From: Taeniopygia guttata
Lineage: Eukaryota > Chordata > Aves > Passeriformes > Estrildidae
DNA: 64,000 bases
Direction of reading: 5' to 3'
Assembly: GCF_048771995.1 (NCBI RefSeq)
Contig: NC_133024.1
Location: 85,044,501-85,108,500 of the forward strand
This document shows positions 1-12,335 of the stretch, piece by piece. Below the pieces are notes generated by a model. It was not told the origin of the DNA, did no database searches, and worked only from the letters and a program-made list of their open reading frames with translations. The position numbers were made by a program, and so were the translations under genes. The number at the start of each line of letters is the position of its first letter. Within the stretch, counting starts at the first letter, position 1.

Positions 1-170
1 CCTGCCTTTAAGACATTTATAGCCATTAATAAGATCCCCTCTCAGTCTTCTCTTCTCTAGACTAAATAGGCCCAGCTCCTGCAGCCTCTCCTCACAAGAG
101 AGGTTACATGCTTCTCCTGATATTCTTCAAGCTGTAATTCCCAGAGCAGGGACCAGAGTAAGTCTGTCAT
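1..170 (-). repeat. CR1 LINE fragment, cut by window edge
   Basis: The first ~115 bases read as the complement of the CR1 region just upstream of its 3' tail (the stretch with cccctctcagtcttctcttc and cagctcctgcagcctctcct, a standard CR1 block in birds). The element is in minus orientation and starts outside the window. The right boundary is approximate. CR1 is the dominant avian LINE and is usually 5'-truncated, as here. Confidence 0.7.
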
Positions 171-3100
171 GCAGAAGCAATGCTCAGCTCCAGGCCTATC
201 CCTTGGTCCAGCTCAGCTGGAGCCAATGGCACAGACTGAGGTGCCCTCTCTGGCCTAGAGCCCAGCTCCCCCTGGCACCCTGTGGGGTAGTGGAATCAGG
301 AGGCAAAGGGAAGTTGATCGTGCTCCCCAGGTCTCCACTGGAATGGGTACCATGGACCATGGATGGGGAATATACTGTGAGCAATGTTTCCCTTTTCCCA
401 CATCATCACTTGCTCCCAGTCTCTTCTCCTTTCTGCCATTGGGACAGAAGTTCTTCCCATCCCCCCCTGACATGATAGGCACCTTCCTTGTTAAACTCCT
501 CACTGCTTAAGATCTCTGTCAGAAATCTCTTGCGTACACATTTGCCTCTGGCAGCATCTCCCACTCAGCAATGGAGAGGAGGACATTTTAGGAGTGAATA
601 AGTCTAAATCACTTCGCCTGAGACACCCCTCTGCAGAGGAGATGTCTTCCTTTCTGCCCCTTCTAAACCTAATTTTCAGGTTCCTGTATAGGGGATAGGA
701 TGATGGGGACAGGAATGTAAAGCCATTTGGAGACATTCCGTGTATCCCCAGGCTCCCTTCTTTGAATATACCACAAATGTTTTACTTCAATTCTCAAAAG
801 CCCAGAGACGCAGGTTATTAATTCATGACTATGACAAGATTATTATGGTTAATTTAACATGTGCAGGCACTTAAGTAACTACTGTTAGGAAATATTTGTC
901 ATTAATTCAAAAATTTCCTGCCTGTAATTTGGCAAATATAAATGCAAGTGTGCAGCAGAAATCCAGCATGACATAAAGAGCACTCATGTGCCATAACCTT
1001 TACATGTGACTGTACAATGCTTGATCTCTGCCTTATTTAAATAAGCACAACAAAATGTACTGCAGCATTCAGAATTAAATTCCATTGATATTCATATGCT
1101 AGAAAGAGCCCAGATATAGAAAGAGAAACAGAGAAGCAGACAATATCCCCATGGGCAGCAAAAGGGACACCACTGGGAGAGAGGGTGGCAGAGCAGTATT
1201 CCTAATCAAAGTTCAAAAAGCAAAGCTGTGCAAAAAAACCCTACTTGTGGGGGCTTTTCTCCCACCTCCTGTGGGTCTGCAATAATTCCTACCAAGGCAG
1301 GTGGTGCAGAGTGAAACAACCAAAGTGGTTTCAGTCAGGAACAACTTGTCTCTCACGCACGCACAAACCTCCAGGGCCACCCCATCACTCCTAGGGAGGG
1401 AACTCCCTGCCTCAAACTTCTGTGTTTTGCTTGCTTTCCCAGAGAGGTAGGTGAAAATTCTGTGTGTATGGAGCTATTACAGCAACAAATCAGAAACACA
1501 AGTCCAAAATAATCAGTCTCACAGTAACTTAGAAGGGTCCCTCCCAGCACTTCTTGGCCTTTGCTGGCCCCTTGGGCAGGTCCAAAGTCAGATGAGTCTC
1601 ACAAAGGCTCATTAGCTCAGTGGTTTTGAAAGACCTGTTACTATCAGATGCATCCCACCTATCAGGCCCTCCTCATTGCAGGAGCTCCATGCATTACCTG
1701 GACTTTTTCAGTTCCCTCATGTGGTGAAAACTCCTTAGGGAAATCCTGAGGAACGTCTTGGTACACTTATATCTTCAAGCTTCATATAGGTGTTTCAGAA
1801 TAAAACTTGGGAACATACTATCAGAGGAAATTTCCTGAGCATTCAGTGCAAGCAAACACTCAATATAATCCCTTCACAGGCTGATTAAAGTCTTATTTTG
1901 AAAACTATTCAAATTCTCTGCACCTGCCCTACTCCAAGCCCACCTCTTCTGGCAGCCAGATGCCCAGAACCAGGCACTGGGTCCCAGGCAGCCTCTATAG
2001 CTAAATGACACAAAGATTACTCTTGGATTTAAGCTTCCCAGCTCCTAGTTAGGCTTGTACATGTTGATAGACAAACAGAGAGAAAGCATTCACCTGCCTC
2101 CTCTTGACTACTCTACTGAAGAGTCCAAGTACATGTTTGAGCTATTTACTATCAAGGAACACTGTTCATGCAAGGCCAGTGTTGCATTAACCTTTCCAGA
2201 CTTGGCTCTTTCCTAGGTCAAATCACCCAGATGCTGCTGCTGACTGCCAATACTAGACTACAGGACCCATTCCAGCTTCTTTTCAAACCCCAAAGTGCCA
2301 GCATATGCTCCCTTGGCTGAATTTGCAAGGGCCCAGCCATCTGTGTATCTACAGAGTGTCCCTGGTTTAGGTATAATGGGAAAATATTTAGCCTTTTACA
2401 TGCAGTTGGCAAATATACTAGCTCAAGCCTGAAGAAATTCTGATCCTTCTTGCTTAGAGGCCTCCTTTTTTTAAACATTTTAAAAATATTTGTGAGTCAC
2501 AGCAATGGGTAGGGAATGAAATATCTAGCAGAGCTCCTAGCTTTGCCAGAAAAGCATTACTAAGAGGACACTACCAGGCTTTGTGAACAGAGAAAAGGTC
2601 AGGAGGTGCAGGGTGACTAAATCTCTCAGTTCCCATGCTATGCTCTGAGGGTGCTATTTTACTGAAAGAGCTAGATCAAAGCTACTGAAGAGGTTTCTGC
2701 TGTTAACTGCCTCCTGAAAGTTGTTGACCTAGAGACCAGAACAATTAAATGAAATGTGAAGCACCTCCTCAAACAGATATTTTTCCTACTCTGTCCTACA
2801 TCACCTAATCAGACAGTAGTATGAAGTTACACACTTGGGAGAGCTTTTTGTAATAAAGGACATCGTGAACTGCATGAAGATACGAACCTGGTATATATTT
2901 TTTCACTCTTCTTATGTGGACACACACCCTGTGAGTCCTAGGAATGAATGTATGAGCTCTCCCATAAGTATGATAGAGACATAAAGTCTGGGATACCAAA
3001 TTGGACACGCACATTTAAAAAGCGGCTGCTGTATCAGGTATGCAATGTAAGACTCTGTGAATTGTTTTTCTGAATACTAAATGTGAAAAATATCAGTTGA

Positions 3101-6100
3101 AGTTGCACTTAGTCTCTCTGAAGAAATCAGCTTCTGAATGCCTTAGAGTCAGCACTCAAACAGCTCCATATTAGAAATAATTAAAATATATTGCTTAAAA
3201 ATAATCTGATTTTTTATGTCCCTATTCAGGATTCACCACTACAACCTTCTGTGCAAACCCCATATAAACATGCTTACAATGTACCTGTCCCAGAGATGTG
3301 CAGCCAGATCTTTGGCTGATGTCAATTGGCATGCCTTTGCTCAAGTTAATTGGAGCTGTATTAATTCATATTTCTGAAGAGATGGAATGTGCTGCTTATA
3401 GACTTCTGATAAAGGCAAGTTAAACAGTTTGTATGCACCTAGAAACATTAATTTACATGTTTTTCAAAATATGAAAATTGTATTTTCTGTGAAGAGTGGC
3501 CCTTCAGAAAACTATCATGCCAGCCCTGTACCAGTACTAGATATGAACATACTCTGGTTTGATTCCCACTATTTGTCAGTAGAGAAGCTACAACACAAGG
3601 AAGAAAATTTTTTTTTGTAAGTATTTTTCTTAGAATGGCACATTGCTCTAATTTTTACATTTGACAAAGGGCTTCTACTTGTAATCTATCACAGGGAAAC
3701 AAAATCCCATTGTGTTACTAACCAGAGGCAATGATTGCTGGCCTCTGCAAACAATACACAGCCAGAGGGACTTGCTGCTTTCTATTTTGCAAACATGCTA
3801 CCAACAGTGAGTTGCAGTGAGAGCATGGCAACCAATAACTCTTGATCACTTAAAGATTTTTCATTAGCCAGTTCTACAATAAATTAACTAGAGAAGTTTA
3901 AAGGTTGTTTTCAACAATTTCTTTATAAACACACACCACAAAGAACAAGGGAAGACAGTTCAACTTCCTACTTAACCTTTTTACTTACCATCCAATGAAA
4001 CTTTAATAGGAACAAAGGCAGGTCAATAGTCCCAGAACTGAATGTTGTGCACCTGTGTAACCAAGAAACACATTTCACCTGTAGGAAAACAACTCTTAAA
4101 GTACCTCAGACATAAACTTTCTTCAGCTGCTTACCTGTGTAGGTTTCTGTTTGTCAGATTCAACACACCACAAAAGGCTACTGGTGTTTCAGAAGGGATC
4201 TGTCACCTTGCCAGACATTTAAGTGGTAGCAAAACAGCAGAGGCACTTTCAAGTTTGTGCAGAGAATCCTGAAAGTCCCAATTCGGTTCGACTTGGACAG
4301 TGCAACCTACATCTCATCAGATATCCAGCATGGGGCTACTCTGCCTTCCCAAAGCATGAGTTACGAGCGCTGCCCTGATCCTTCCCCAAGTGATCCCTGT
4401 ATCTAACGCGGAAGGAGTCGGTCAGAGGAAAAAGCACCAGTATCCCCCAGTTGCTAGGTAACAAGCAGGGAGATCCTGACCTGAATTCTTAGTGGAGGCT
4501 GATGTTACTCAGGAAGCTTAGCTGGGTCCTTCCTGGAAAGGGAGAGCCAAAAGTTACTCCTGGCTTTGTAAAGGCCACTGGGTAGCACCCAGGACAAAGA
4601 GATAGCTGCTGAGCTATTTTTATGATAAAAAAGCACCTGTTGTGAAAATAGGAAGCGCACATACAAAGATGGAGGGTGACATTGTCTGCTCTTCATGCCA
4701 ATGGAACCAGAAAGTTTTTAACCTTAAAATCAGATCTATTTCAAATCTGGTTATAAATAAAGCAGAAGAAACAACCCACCCTGTGCACAGCCTCAACATT
4801 AATAAATGCAATGAGAATATTAAGCATGTGAAAACAAAAAAAAATGTTATCCTATACACCATACTATGAAGTATAATCTAAAGCCAAATTCAACATAGAA
4901 AACTGAAAGGAAGTAAATCAGGGAAATTTATGATGACACGAGAACACTGCATTTTCTGGCCATGTAAATAGTTTAAGTTATTGCCATGCCACGTATTGCC
5001 ATGTATTAATTACTCTATTTAGCTAGCAAATTCCTCAGGATGTGTTTTCTAACAGATGAAAAGTAAATGCTGAGCCAGACCTGAAGAGCTTAAGTGCCTC
5101 TGAATCCCTTGGATGGGGTATACCCGGCCCTATCATCCTGTATAACAAAAGTAAATAATGCCTCCTCATATGCAGAATAACACAAATGTCAAAAACCCAA
5201 TTATCTGGAAAAGATGCCTGTTTGCTTTCTACTGGCTCCAAGGAACATCTTGGCGAAAATGGCATGAAAGCAGTGCTGTGCACCATGTGTGGCAAGGCTC
5301 CCATAGGCTGGAGGGGCCCATGAGGCTGGGAGGGCTGAGGGGTATCGGTGCAGAAACAAGCCTTTTCATTCCAGTCAGCTTCCCCATCACATCTGAGCAC
5401 ATTGTCACATGTGAGCAGCTCTCTCATTGCTCAAGTAGATTCTGCTAGACCCAGACAGGAGTATCTGTGAGGTCTCCAGCTCAGCCAGGGCAGTAGCTTC
5501 CATATCTCTGCATGAGTTCACAGTGGGTGTACCTACCTCTGTTTGCAGTGGGTGTACATACCACCCAACCACCACACAGGCAACTGCTCTCCTAAAGAAG
5601 GGTCTCAAGGATAGGAGAACTGGCCTGTCATGCCTAGAGGAGTACAGCTATGACCTTAAAAAGAATCATTCCACAATAGCCTTCTAGCTGGTAGAAAAAA
5701 GCAATGCTTTAATGGAAGGAAAGGCACACAAGTGTCTTTGCAGCCCCGCTCAGCTGTGCAATGGCACACCTAAGGCATACTCCTAATGTATGCAGTGTAT
5801 CCCCAAAAAGGCTCTCCTTTCACCATAGCCAGATTCAGTCAATTAAGTGGCCTGATAAATCTGTGTTCAGCATAGGCTTGAGGTGAGGAAGCAGTCTTTT
5901 AGCTATGCTTCAGACCTTTCCCTCCCCATAAACGTCTATTTATCCAGGGGATCAGTCTATCCCTGCAGCAATTATAACTGCCCAAAACCAGATGAGTATT
6001 AATGGTGCTTCAAGCACCTTTCTGAACAGGAGCCAAAGCTCCTATTGAAAAGAAAAATTATAGTTCTTTCATTCATTTCCCTTTCTCATTTTATTGCAGA

Positions 6101-6750
6101 AAAAGAGCTCAGGGTTAAGTCCTAACCCATAAGCACTTAAATTTCCAGACAAAATAGTTACTGATGTCACAGTCCGAATTCAGCACGGTTAAATTAATCC
6201 AGGTTTTAAATAGATTCAAAATATAAAAATCCCTATAGATAACCAGTAGGCATTTGGAGGAAATATACTGAAAATTTAAGATATTAAATATATACTCACC
6301 TGCTGCTAAAGAAAAACTGAGCATGTAACAACACAGCACAAATCAGAAAACACATCTTTATGCAGTGCAACTGATTTTTAAGCAATGCAGATACTCTGAA
6401 ACAATTTTCTGATGAAAGGCCATCTTACAGATTCCATCACCAGGAGGCAAAACAGTGCAGAGAATCTACTCATAGAAATATCTGTGGTTTAGATAGCTCT
6501 AGACTATTTTTTTTTAACATAGATTCAGCTTTTGCAAACCAAGTGAAGTGGATGGCACTTCAGTGCATCTTTTCCTACAGATTCTTCCAAATGGTCCTTA
6601 TGTTCAGCCATGCAACAAGCTGCATTAAATAGCAGATACTAGAGAAACCAGAGGAAGCCTGGCAAGATGAAAGGTGTGGCAAATACAAGCTTTTATTAGT
6701 GAAGCCCTTAATAGATGCAAAGAGAAATTAAAAGACACAAGTAAGGTAGA
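171..6750. other. No gene recognised; probable intronic sequence
   Basis: I see no exon with conserved-looking codons flanked by good splice sites, no RNA gene and no clear mobile element. Open frames here are short and lack family resemblance. If the CpG island at 25.4-26.05 kb is the promoter of a leftward gene (CRACDL by synteny), this lies within its first intron. That placement is inference. Confidence 0.5.
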
Positions 6751-7344
6751 TGTTATGGGTAATAAACATAATTTGCGCCATTCCTTGTATGGAATATATA
6801 ATGTTAAATACTTGTTAGATTATACCTCGTTTGTACTAGCCTCCCCCCCTTCTCCCCTCCGAGACCGGGTGTATGTTGGAAACTAATTTACAAGTAAGAA
6901 GATATGGCTCGCCAGGAGATGGGCCGTGTCTGCAAAGCTGAGGGAGACCCCAGGCACTGATCATCGCGTGAACGACCCGAGATGGATATCTTGGAGATCC
7001 CCGGACAGATACATGTGAATGCAGCGTTCCCCTAAATTTCATCACGGGATTCAACAACTCCGGACACTGAATTATTAACATATGGACTCTGAATAGAAGA
7101 AAGGACTGATTGCAAAAATCTTGGCCTCAGGTGGAATTTTCCCTATAAAACTCGCTTGTGCCAGGATGGAGGTGTGTGAGCATGGAGGAAAACCTCTGAT
7201 GAGGCTGACTCCTTGTTGCACACCCAGGGCCGACCCCGGGCTCGGCTCTGTTCTTTCCTTGTGGCTAGCTAGATAAAATTTGATTGCAAAATAAATTCTA
7301 TATTTTTCATATTAATTTGGCTGGACAAATTTTCATTTATAACA
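6751..7344 (+). mobile_element. Solo LTR of an endogenous retrovirus
   Basis: A 594-base segment begins TGTTAT and ends ATAACA, a short perfect terminal inverted repeat with the TG...CA ends of an LTR. It is flanked by an exact 5-base target duplication, GTAGA (6746-6750 and 7345-7349). It contains a TATA-like box (about 7144-7150) followed by AATAAA (7290-7295), giving plus orientation. No internal retroviral region is present, so this is a solo LTR left by recombination. The 5-base duplication suggests an ERVL-like or related family; the exact family is not known to me. The clean ends suggest a fairly young insertion. Confidence 0.85.
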
Positions 7345-9278
7345 GTAGATTTGAGAAGAAGTGCAGAACTGCTGAGCCCAAAAGAGAGAGGAAGAAGGAA
7401 ATAATTTCAGGATTCATCTAAAAGCTAGGAAAAAAGATGTAGATGAAAACAATGCTGTTGGAAATACTGATTCCATGGAAAGCACAAACTGGACACCTCT
7501 TCTCTCTTTTAACATTTCCTCCTGTCATGTCTTGAACAGCAAGAACATGTAAGTAGCAAAATGGATTTAAGTGGAGTAGAGAAAATTCACTCCATAGTGT
7601 TAAAAATAACCTGTTGCATCTTCCTATTGTCTAAACTGGCATAACTCCACCCAATTCATTTTATGTCATCTTAAGACTTGGTCAAATGCTATAAGAGGAA
7701 GGTAGCAGTTCTCTTACATGTTTCCCTTTGCCTGCAGGCAGCCTTCTGCAAATGGTGTGTCTATTCCAGAGGAACATACTTAATGAAGGATTTAATCTCC
7801 CTGATGAATACAGATAGATGCCAAAGTGCCAAACTTGTCAACACACCTTGCAACAAAACACAGTGTTAAAATTTGCTTTACTTGGCTATATGCTTGCAAA
7901 GACATGTAAAACAGACAGCTCCAAAATGCCTGACTTCAACCACTGAAAGTCAAATATTGCTGTTCAAATCCCTCTGCAAAGGTGTAGTATTACAGTAATT
8001 GAGATGGTCCCTAATCTGCTCACATCAGTGACACAGTGCCGAGAAATCTCTGGGTTGTTCAGCCGCAGAAGGAGCTGTTCGAAGCACTGATTCACGCTGA
8101 TGAATTGTAACCAAGCAACACTGCCAGCATCTCTCCAGCCCATTGTTCAACTGAGCTGGGGAGAATAGCAGCAGAACAGCCCTGAAAAAACCTGCCAAAC
8201 TCCAACTTCAACTAAAGGATACCATCCCTCTAACACTCAGAACAGTAAATTCTTTAGCCAAAGTTTAACAGAAATAAACTGTTACTTCCCTCTCAGTAAA
8301 GATAATGATGTGCCTGAAGGCAGCAAATTAATTTCTGTGTGTCCAGAACCTCTTAGAAACCATCTTTACAAAAGCAAGAGTTGAAATTTACTTGACACAG
8401 GAAAATGCAGGGCAATGAATTATTCATCTGAACAGAGGGACAGAAATACTGCCTTTTTGTTAGTCTGGCTATTAGACACTGAGGGAAACTAAAGAAAACT
8501 TTCTCAGATACAGTAACAACACAGATGAAATGGAAAGAAAATAGATATTTGTAAATTTTGTTCAGTGAGAGCTGGCAATTTTTTCCCATAAAAATGTCTG
8601 AAAAAAACCAGTTAATGCTGCTACTACATCATCACTCATGTGAACCTTATTATCAACAAAGGCATTAAAAACTTAGGTTACAATACTGAAATATTTTCCT
8701 TTTATTGCAGTTAAGTGGTGGGATTATTTGTTCTGTTTAATGCCACGGGTCTGGATGTCAAGAACAAAATTCACTGCAAAATTATCCACTGTTGCCATTC
8801 AGGGAAATAAGATGACATGGTCTGCTAACAAAACTATTGGTTACTAGATATTTTTGCAATGTTCAACAGTATCCTCATTTTACCAGAAAAAGAAAAAATA
8901 ATGTATAACTTAAGAATATGATACAGAATTGACTTGTTTTTATAATATAAAAGACAGGCTAGCAGCTGTAGGCATTTCTCAGAGCATAAAAACCAAAAGC
9001 ACTGACCTGTAAAACAGAAATAGTAATAACATCTGCTAGACTTCTGGGCTCTGAAATCACATTCCCTGAGAGCAAGTTTCCAAAAGAAAGGCTGGGCACT
9101 TATGTAAGATACCAATTCCCTTTTCAATGGACAATGTTTCTCTTTTGAAATTTTACGTAAAAGCCTAAGTGCAAAACCACACATCTTTATTCTCCAGGAA
9201 TTAATGTAGTAGGGCAAAGTAACAAAATGCCATACCAGTGGCATAAAAATAGATTTATTAACTTTCAGAATTTGTGAT
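7345..9278. other. No gene recognised
   Basis: Plain AT-rich sequence between a solo LTR and a CR1 tail. No convincing exon, RNA gene or repeat seen. Confidence 0.45.
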
Positions 9279-9440
9279 ATCACAGAATCATAAAATGGTT
9301 TGGGTTGGAAGGGACTCTAAAGATCATCTAGTTCCAACCCCCCTGCCATGGGAAGGGGCACCTTCCACTAGATCAGGCTGCTCAAAGCCCCATCCAACCT
9401 GGCCTTGAACACTTCCAGGGATGAGGCATCCACAAGTACT
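9279..9440 (-). repeat. CR1 LINE 3' end
   Basis: The segment opens with the complement of the CR1 tail (atcacagaatcataaaatgg) followed by the typical ggttggaagggactctaaag and accttccactagatcaggct blocks. This is the last ~160 bases of a 5'-truncated CR1 in minus orientation. The right end is approximate. Confidence 0.85.
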
Positions 9441-12254
9441 ATTAGATCACCCTCTTTGCTTACTTCCACGCTTGTCTTTCTAGTCCCCTTCTAAAAACAA
9501 GGTTCCTAGGTGTGGTCTTTTCAATCCCATCATGGGGGATCAAGCAGTTCTGTATTCACTATTCTGTGTGGAGTATCACCAGTATCTCACACAGGCAGGA
9601 ATGCTGCTGCTTAGGCTCTGCCTGCTTGATAGCTTAGGGTCCTTATAAATCCTCAAATCTGCCACAGGCTTTGGCACTACACAGGACTCCTTATAGGCTC
9701 AAAGCCTGCTCTCCCATGGTATGAGTTCCCACCAACTTCCTCTCAATGTGAGCAGATATTTAAAGCAGAACTTGGTCTAATCATCTTCTTTCCCTTCATA
9801 TGTTTGCCAGATGGCTTTATTTAATGTCTGTTCTCTGAATTGGCTCTTAGATCGATTTTTTTTTCCTTTACATTTGCCATCTGCTGGTCCAAACAGCTGA
9901 ATGACACACTTCCTTTTCAATCTTATAGCATAAATTCATTCTTGCTGTCAACTTGGCATCCAAAATAGTATGGCAGGCAGACTGGCAGGTTTGGGTGATG
10001 CCTTGCTCCACCAACAGAAATTCTGTCCTTGTCCCTTTGAGAGCCATTAGCATAGGAGCAAAGTTTTTAAGTTAAGATGGAACAAAGTAGAAAGCCAGAG
10101 CAAAATACAGGTACCAAAAAGAACTGTAAACCATTTTCAATGATGGAAAGTAGTCTGTGTTGCAGCTGTTTCTTGGAAGCAGGATTTGCAGCCCCAGCAG
10201 CTGGCAGGGCATGTTCTTGTACAAAGAGAAGACATCAAGTTATGCAGCAGCTAAGTGCAGAGAATTGCATATGGACTTCCAAAAGAAACAAATGCTGTGT
10301 GGGAAAAAACTTGACTTGAAACCTTCAAACCATTTTCCTGAGTCTTCAGCAACTGTCTTGCTCTTTTCAGTGAAAATGTATGAGGACTCTTGTGAAATAA
10401 CTGATGTGGATATGGGACTGTGCCTTCACCCCGCAGGGTGCCCAGCCCAGGCTGCATTACAGGGGCAGTGCCAGAACAAGGGCTTGCAAAACTAAAATAC
10501 CAGATGGCTGGGAAGGGTGTCAGGAGGAGGACAGAAGCAGCACAAGAGGAGGAGCAAGGGAAAGGTGCCAAAAAGTCTTGTTATGACCCCACCTAAATGC
10601 CTAAGAGCAAGGTATTACGGAGTTGCTTGAATGCACATGTTTTACCCGTCTCATTACGTTAAACTCAGAATTTTTTAGAGAATATTCCATCTCAAGTGTT
10701 TGCACAGTTCCAAGCACAATAGCTTCTTGTGCTGGCTGAGTCCTTTGAATACTGTAAGAATACAATTAAATAATAAGAGCAGTAAAAAGCCTGATGTTAT
10801 TCATACATGAGAATATCTCACATGGCTCTGGAAATATCACAGCCACAGCAACACTCTCAACATACACATTTGCTAATCCTCTCATTACTATTGTGGCTTT
10901 CTTTTACAGACAAAGACAGAAAAAATGTCATGAAAAAATATTAACTGTATTTCATATCTGAATGCCACAAAAGACCAACAGTTTATCCAAACAATGTAAG
11001 TGAACAAAAGCTTGAGAATTCTTACTTTAATGCTTCTATGTATATCTAAATATGCAAATACACTTGTCTTTTTCTGTTTCCCCTGTGGTTTTGGTGGCTC
11101 AGCTGACATCCAGTAGCCTGTCTGCTCTCCACTTTCTCCACGCATTACATGGTCAAGTAAGTGGAAATGGTGTGACGTTTGCAATGTCTTGACCTCTTAA
11201 TGTTTAGATAAATGCTGATACTACAGAGCTGATCATAGTTTTCCAGAGTTTCCTACCTCAGTTATGAAGGTAATAAACCTAACCTGGTGGTTCAGTGCCC
11301 TTGGTTTCAGCAACTCTGATCCAATGTCCATTGAAGCCTAAAGAAAAACTCCTTAATTAGCCAGTTAGTGTCAAATAAAGCACAATTAGGCTCAAGTGCC
11401 ACTAAAGAATAAGATGTATAAATTCTTTTGCAATGCAAATTCCTTTGCTGCTGAACTGTATGGAATTGACCTGCCTGCTCCATGTCTCCATGTTACCTGA
11501 TACTTCGTACACCACCCAATGTTCAAGGGAGGGGTGCTGAGAAACAAATTTCTTTAAATTCCCAAGCTGCTTTATATGCTTCATGTTGCTGATTCGCAAT
11601 CAGATTCTGGTTGTCACCATCATGAATGAAAGGATAAAAATTCAGTGACAAGTTATGAAATGTTACATCTGCTCTAAAAGGTAGAACGACCAGCCAAAAC
11701 CAATGTGTCAAAGAAATGTGTAAACCAGCTCCAGATTTATCCAGATCCAGCACAAGCCAGGTCTATATTTGAAAGCCACACTTTGTGCAGATGTTAGTAG
11801 GTGTATGAATAAAGGGTGGGATGACTGTACCAGTTTACATATCCATGGTAACTAAGAGAGGATCTGCTGAGAAAAGGAGCTGTGAAATGAGGAACAAAGA
11901 ATTCTTTTCCCCTTTGAGGGCTAAATAGTTCACACCATCTAGTGAGATTATTTAGGATGGGGACACATGCACCTCCATATCATAAGAGCAACACGGAAAA
12001 AAGAACAACATGACATCTTCAGTCCTCAGAGGGCTTGTCTAGCCTGTACTGTAGTCCACGTCTCTGCATGTTCACAGCTCTTGTTCCACTTAGGCTGAAG
12101 TTGATGCAAACACACCCAGTGGCCATTCAAACAACCCATTATAATATACATAATACAGTACAGTACCCAAGACATACACTGGCTGGTTGGGACGTGAAGA
12201 CCAGAAAGAAACAATGGCCTTCTATGCAGCTCTCAGGATACAGTATTTAGGCAC
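9441..12254. other. No gene recognised
   Basis: No exon, RNA gene or repeat that I can support. Several short overlapping open frames around 10.1-10.6 kb have no recognisable family signature. Confidence 0.45.
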
Positions 12255-12335
12255 CAATCACAGAACCATTTAGGCTGGAAAACATCTTAGAGGCCACCGA
12301 GTCCAACCTTTAATCTAGCATTGCCAAGTACTAGT
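12255..12335 (-). repeat. Short CR1 3' tail
   Basis: Sequence with caatcacagaaccatttagg, then ctggaaaacatcttagagg and gagtccaacc, is a diverged complement of the CR1 3' terminal ~80 bases. An old, severely truncated copy. Confidence 0.7.
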
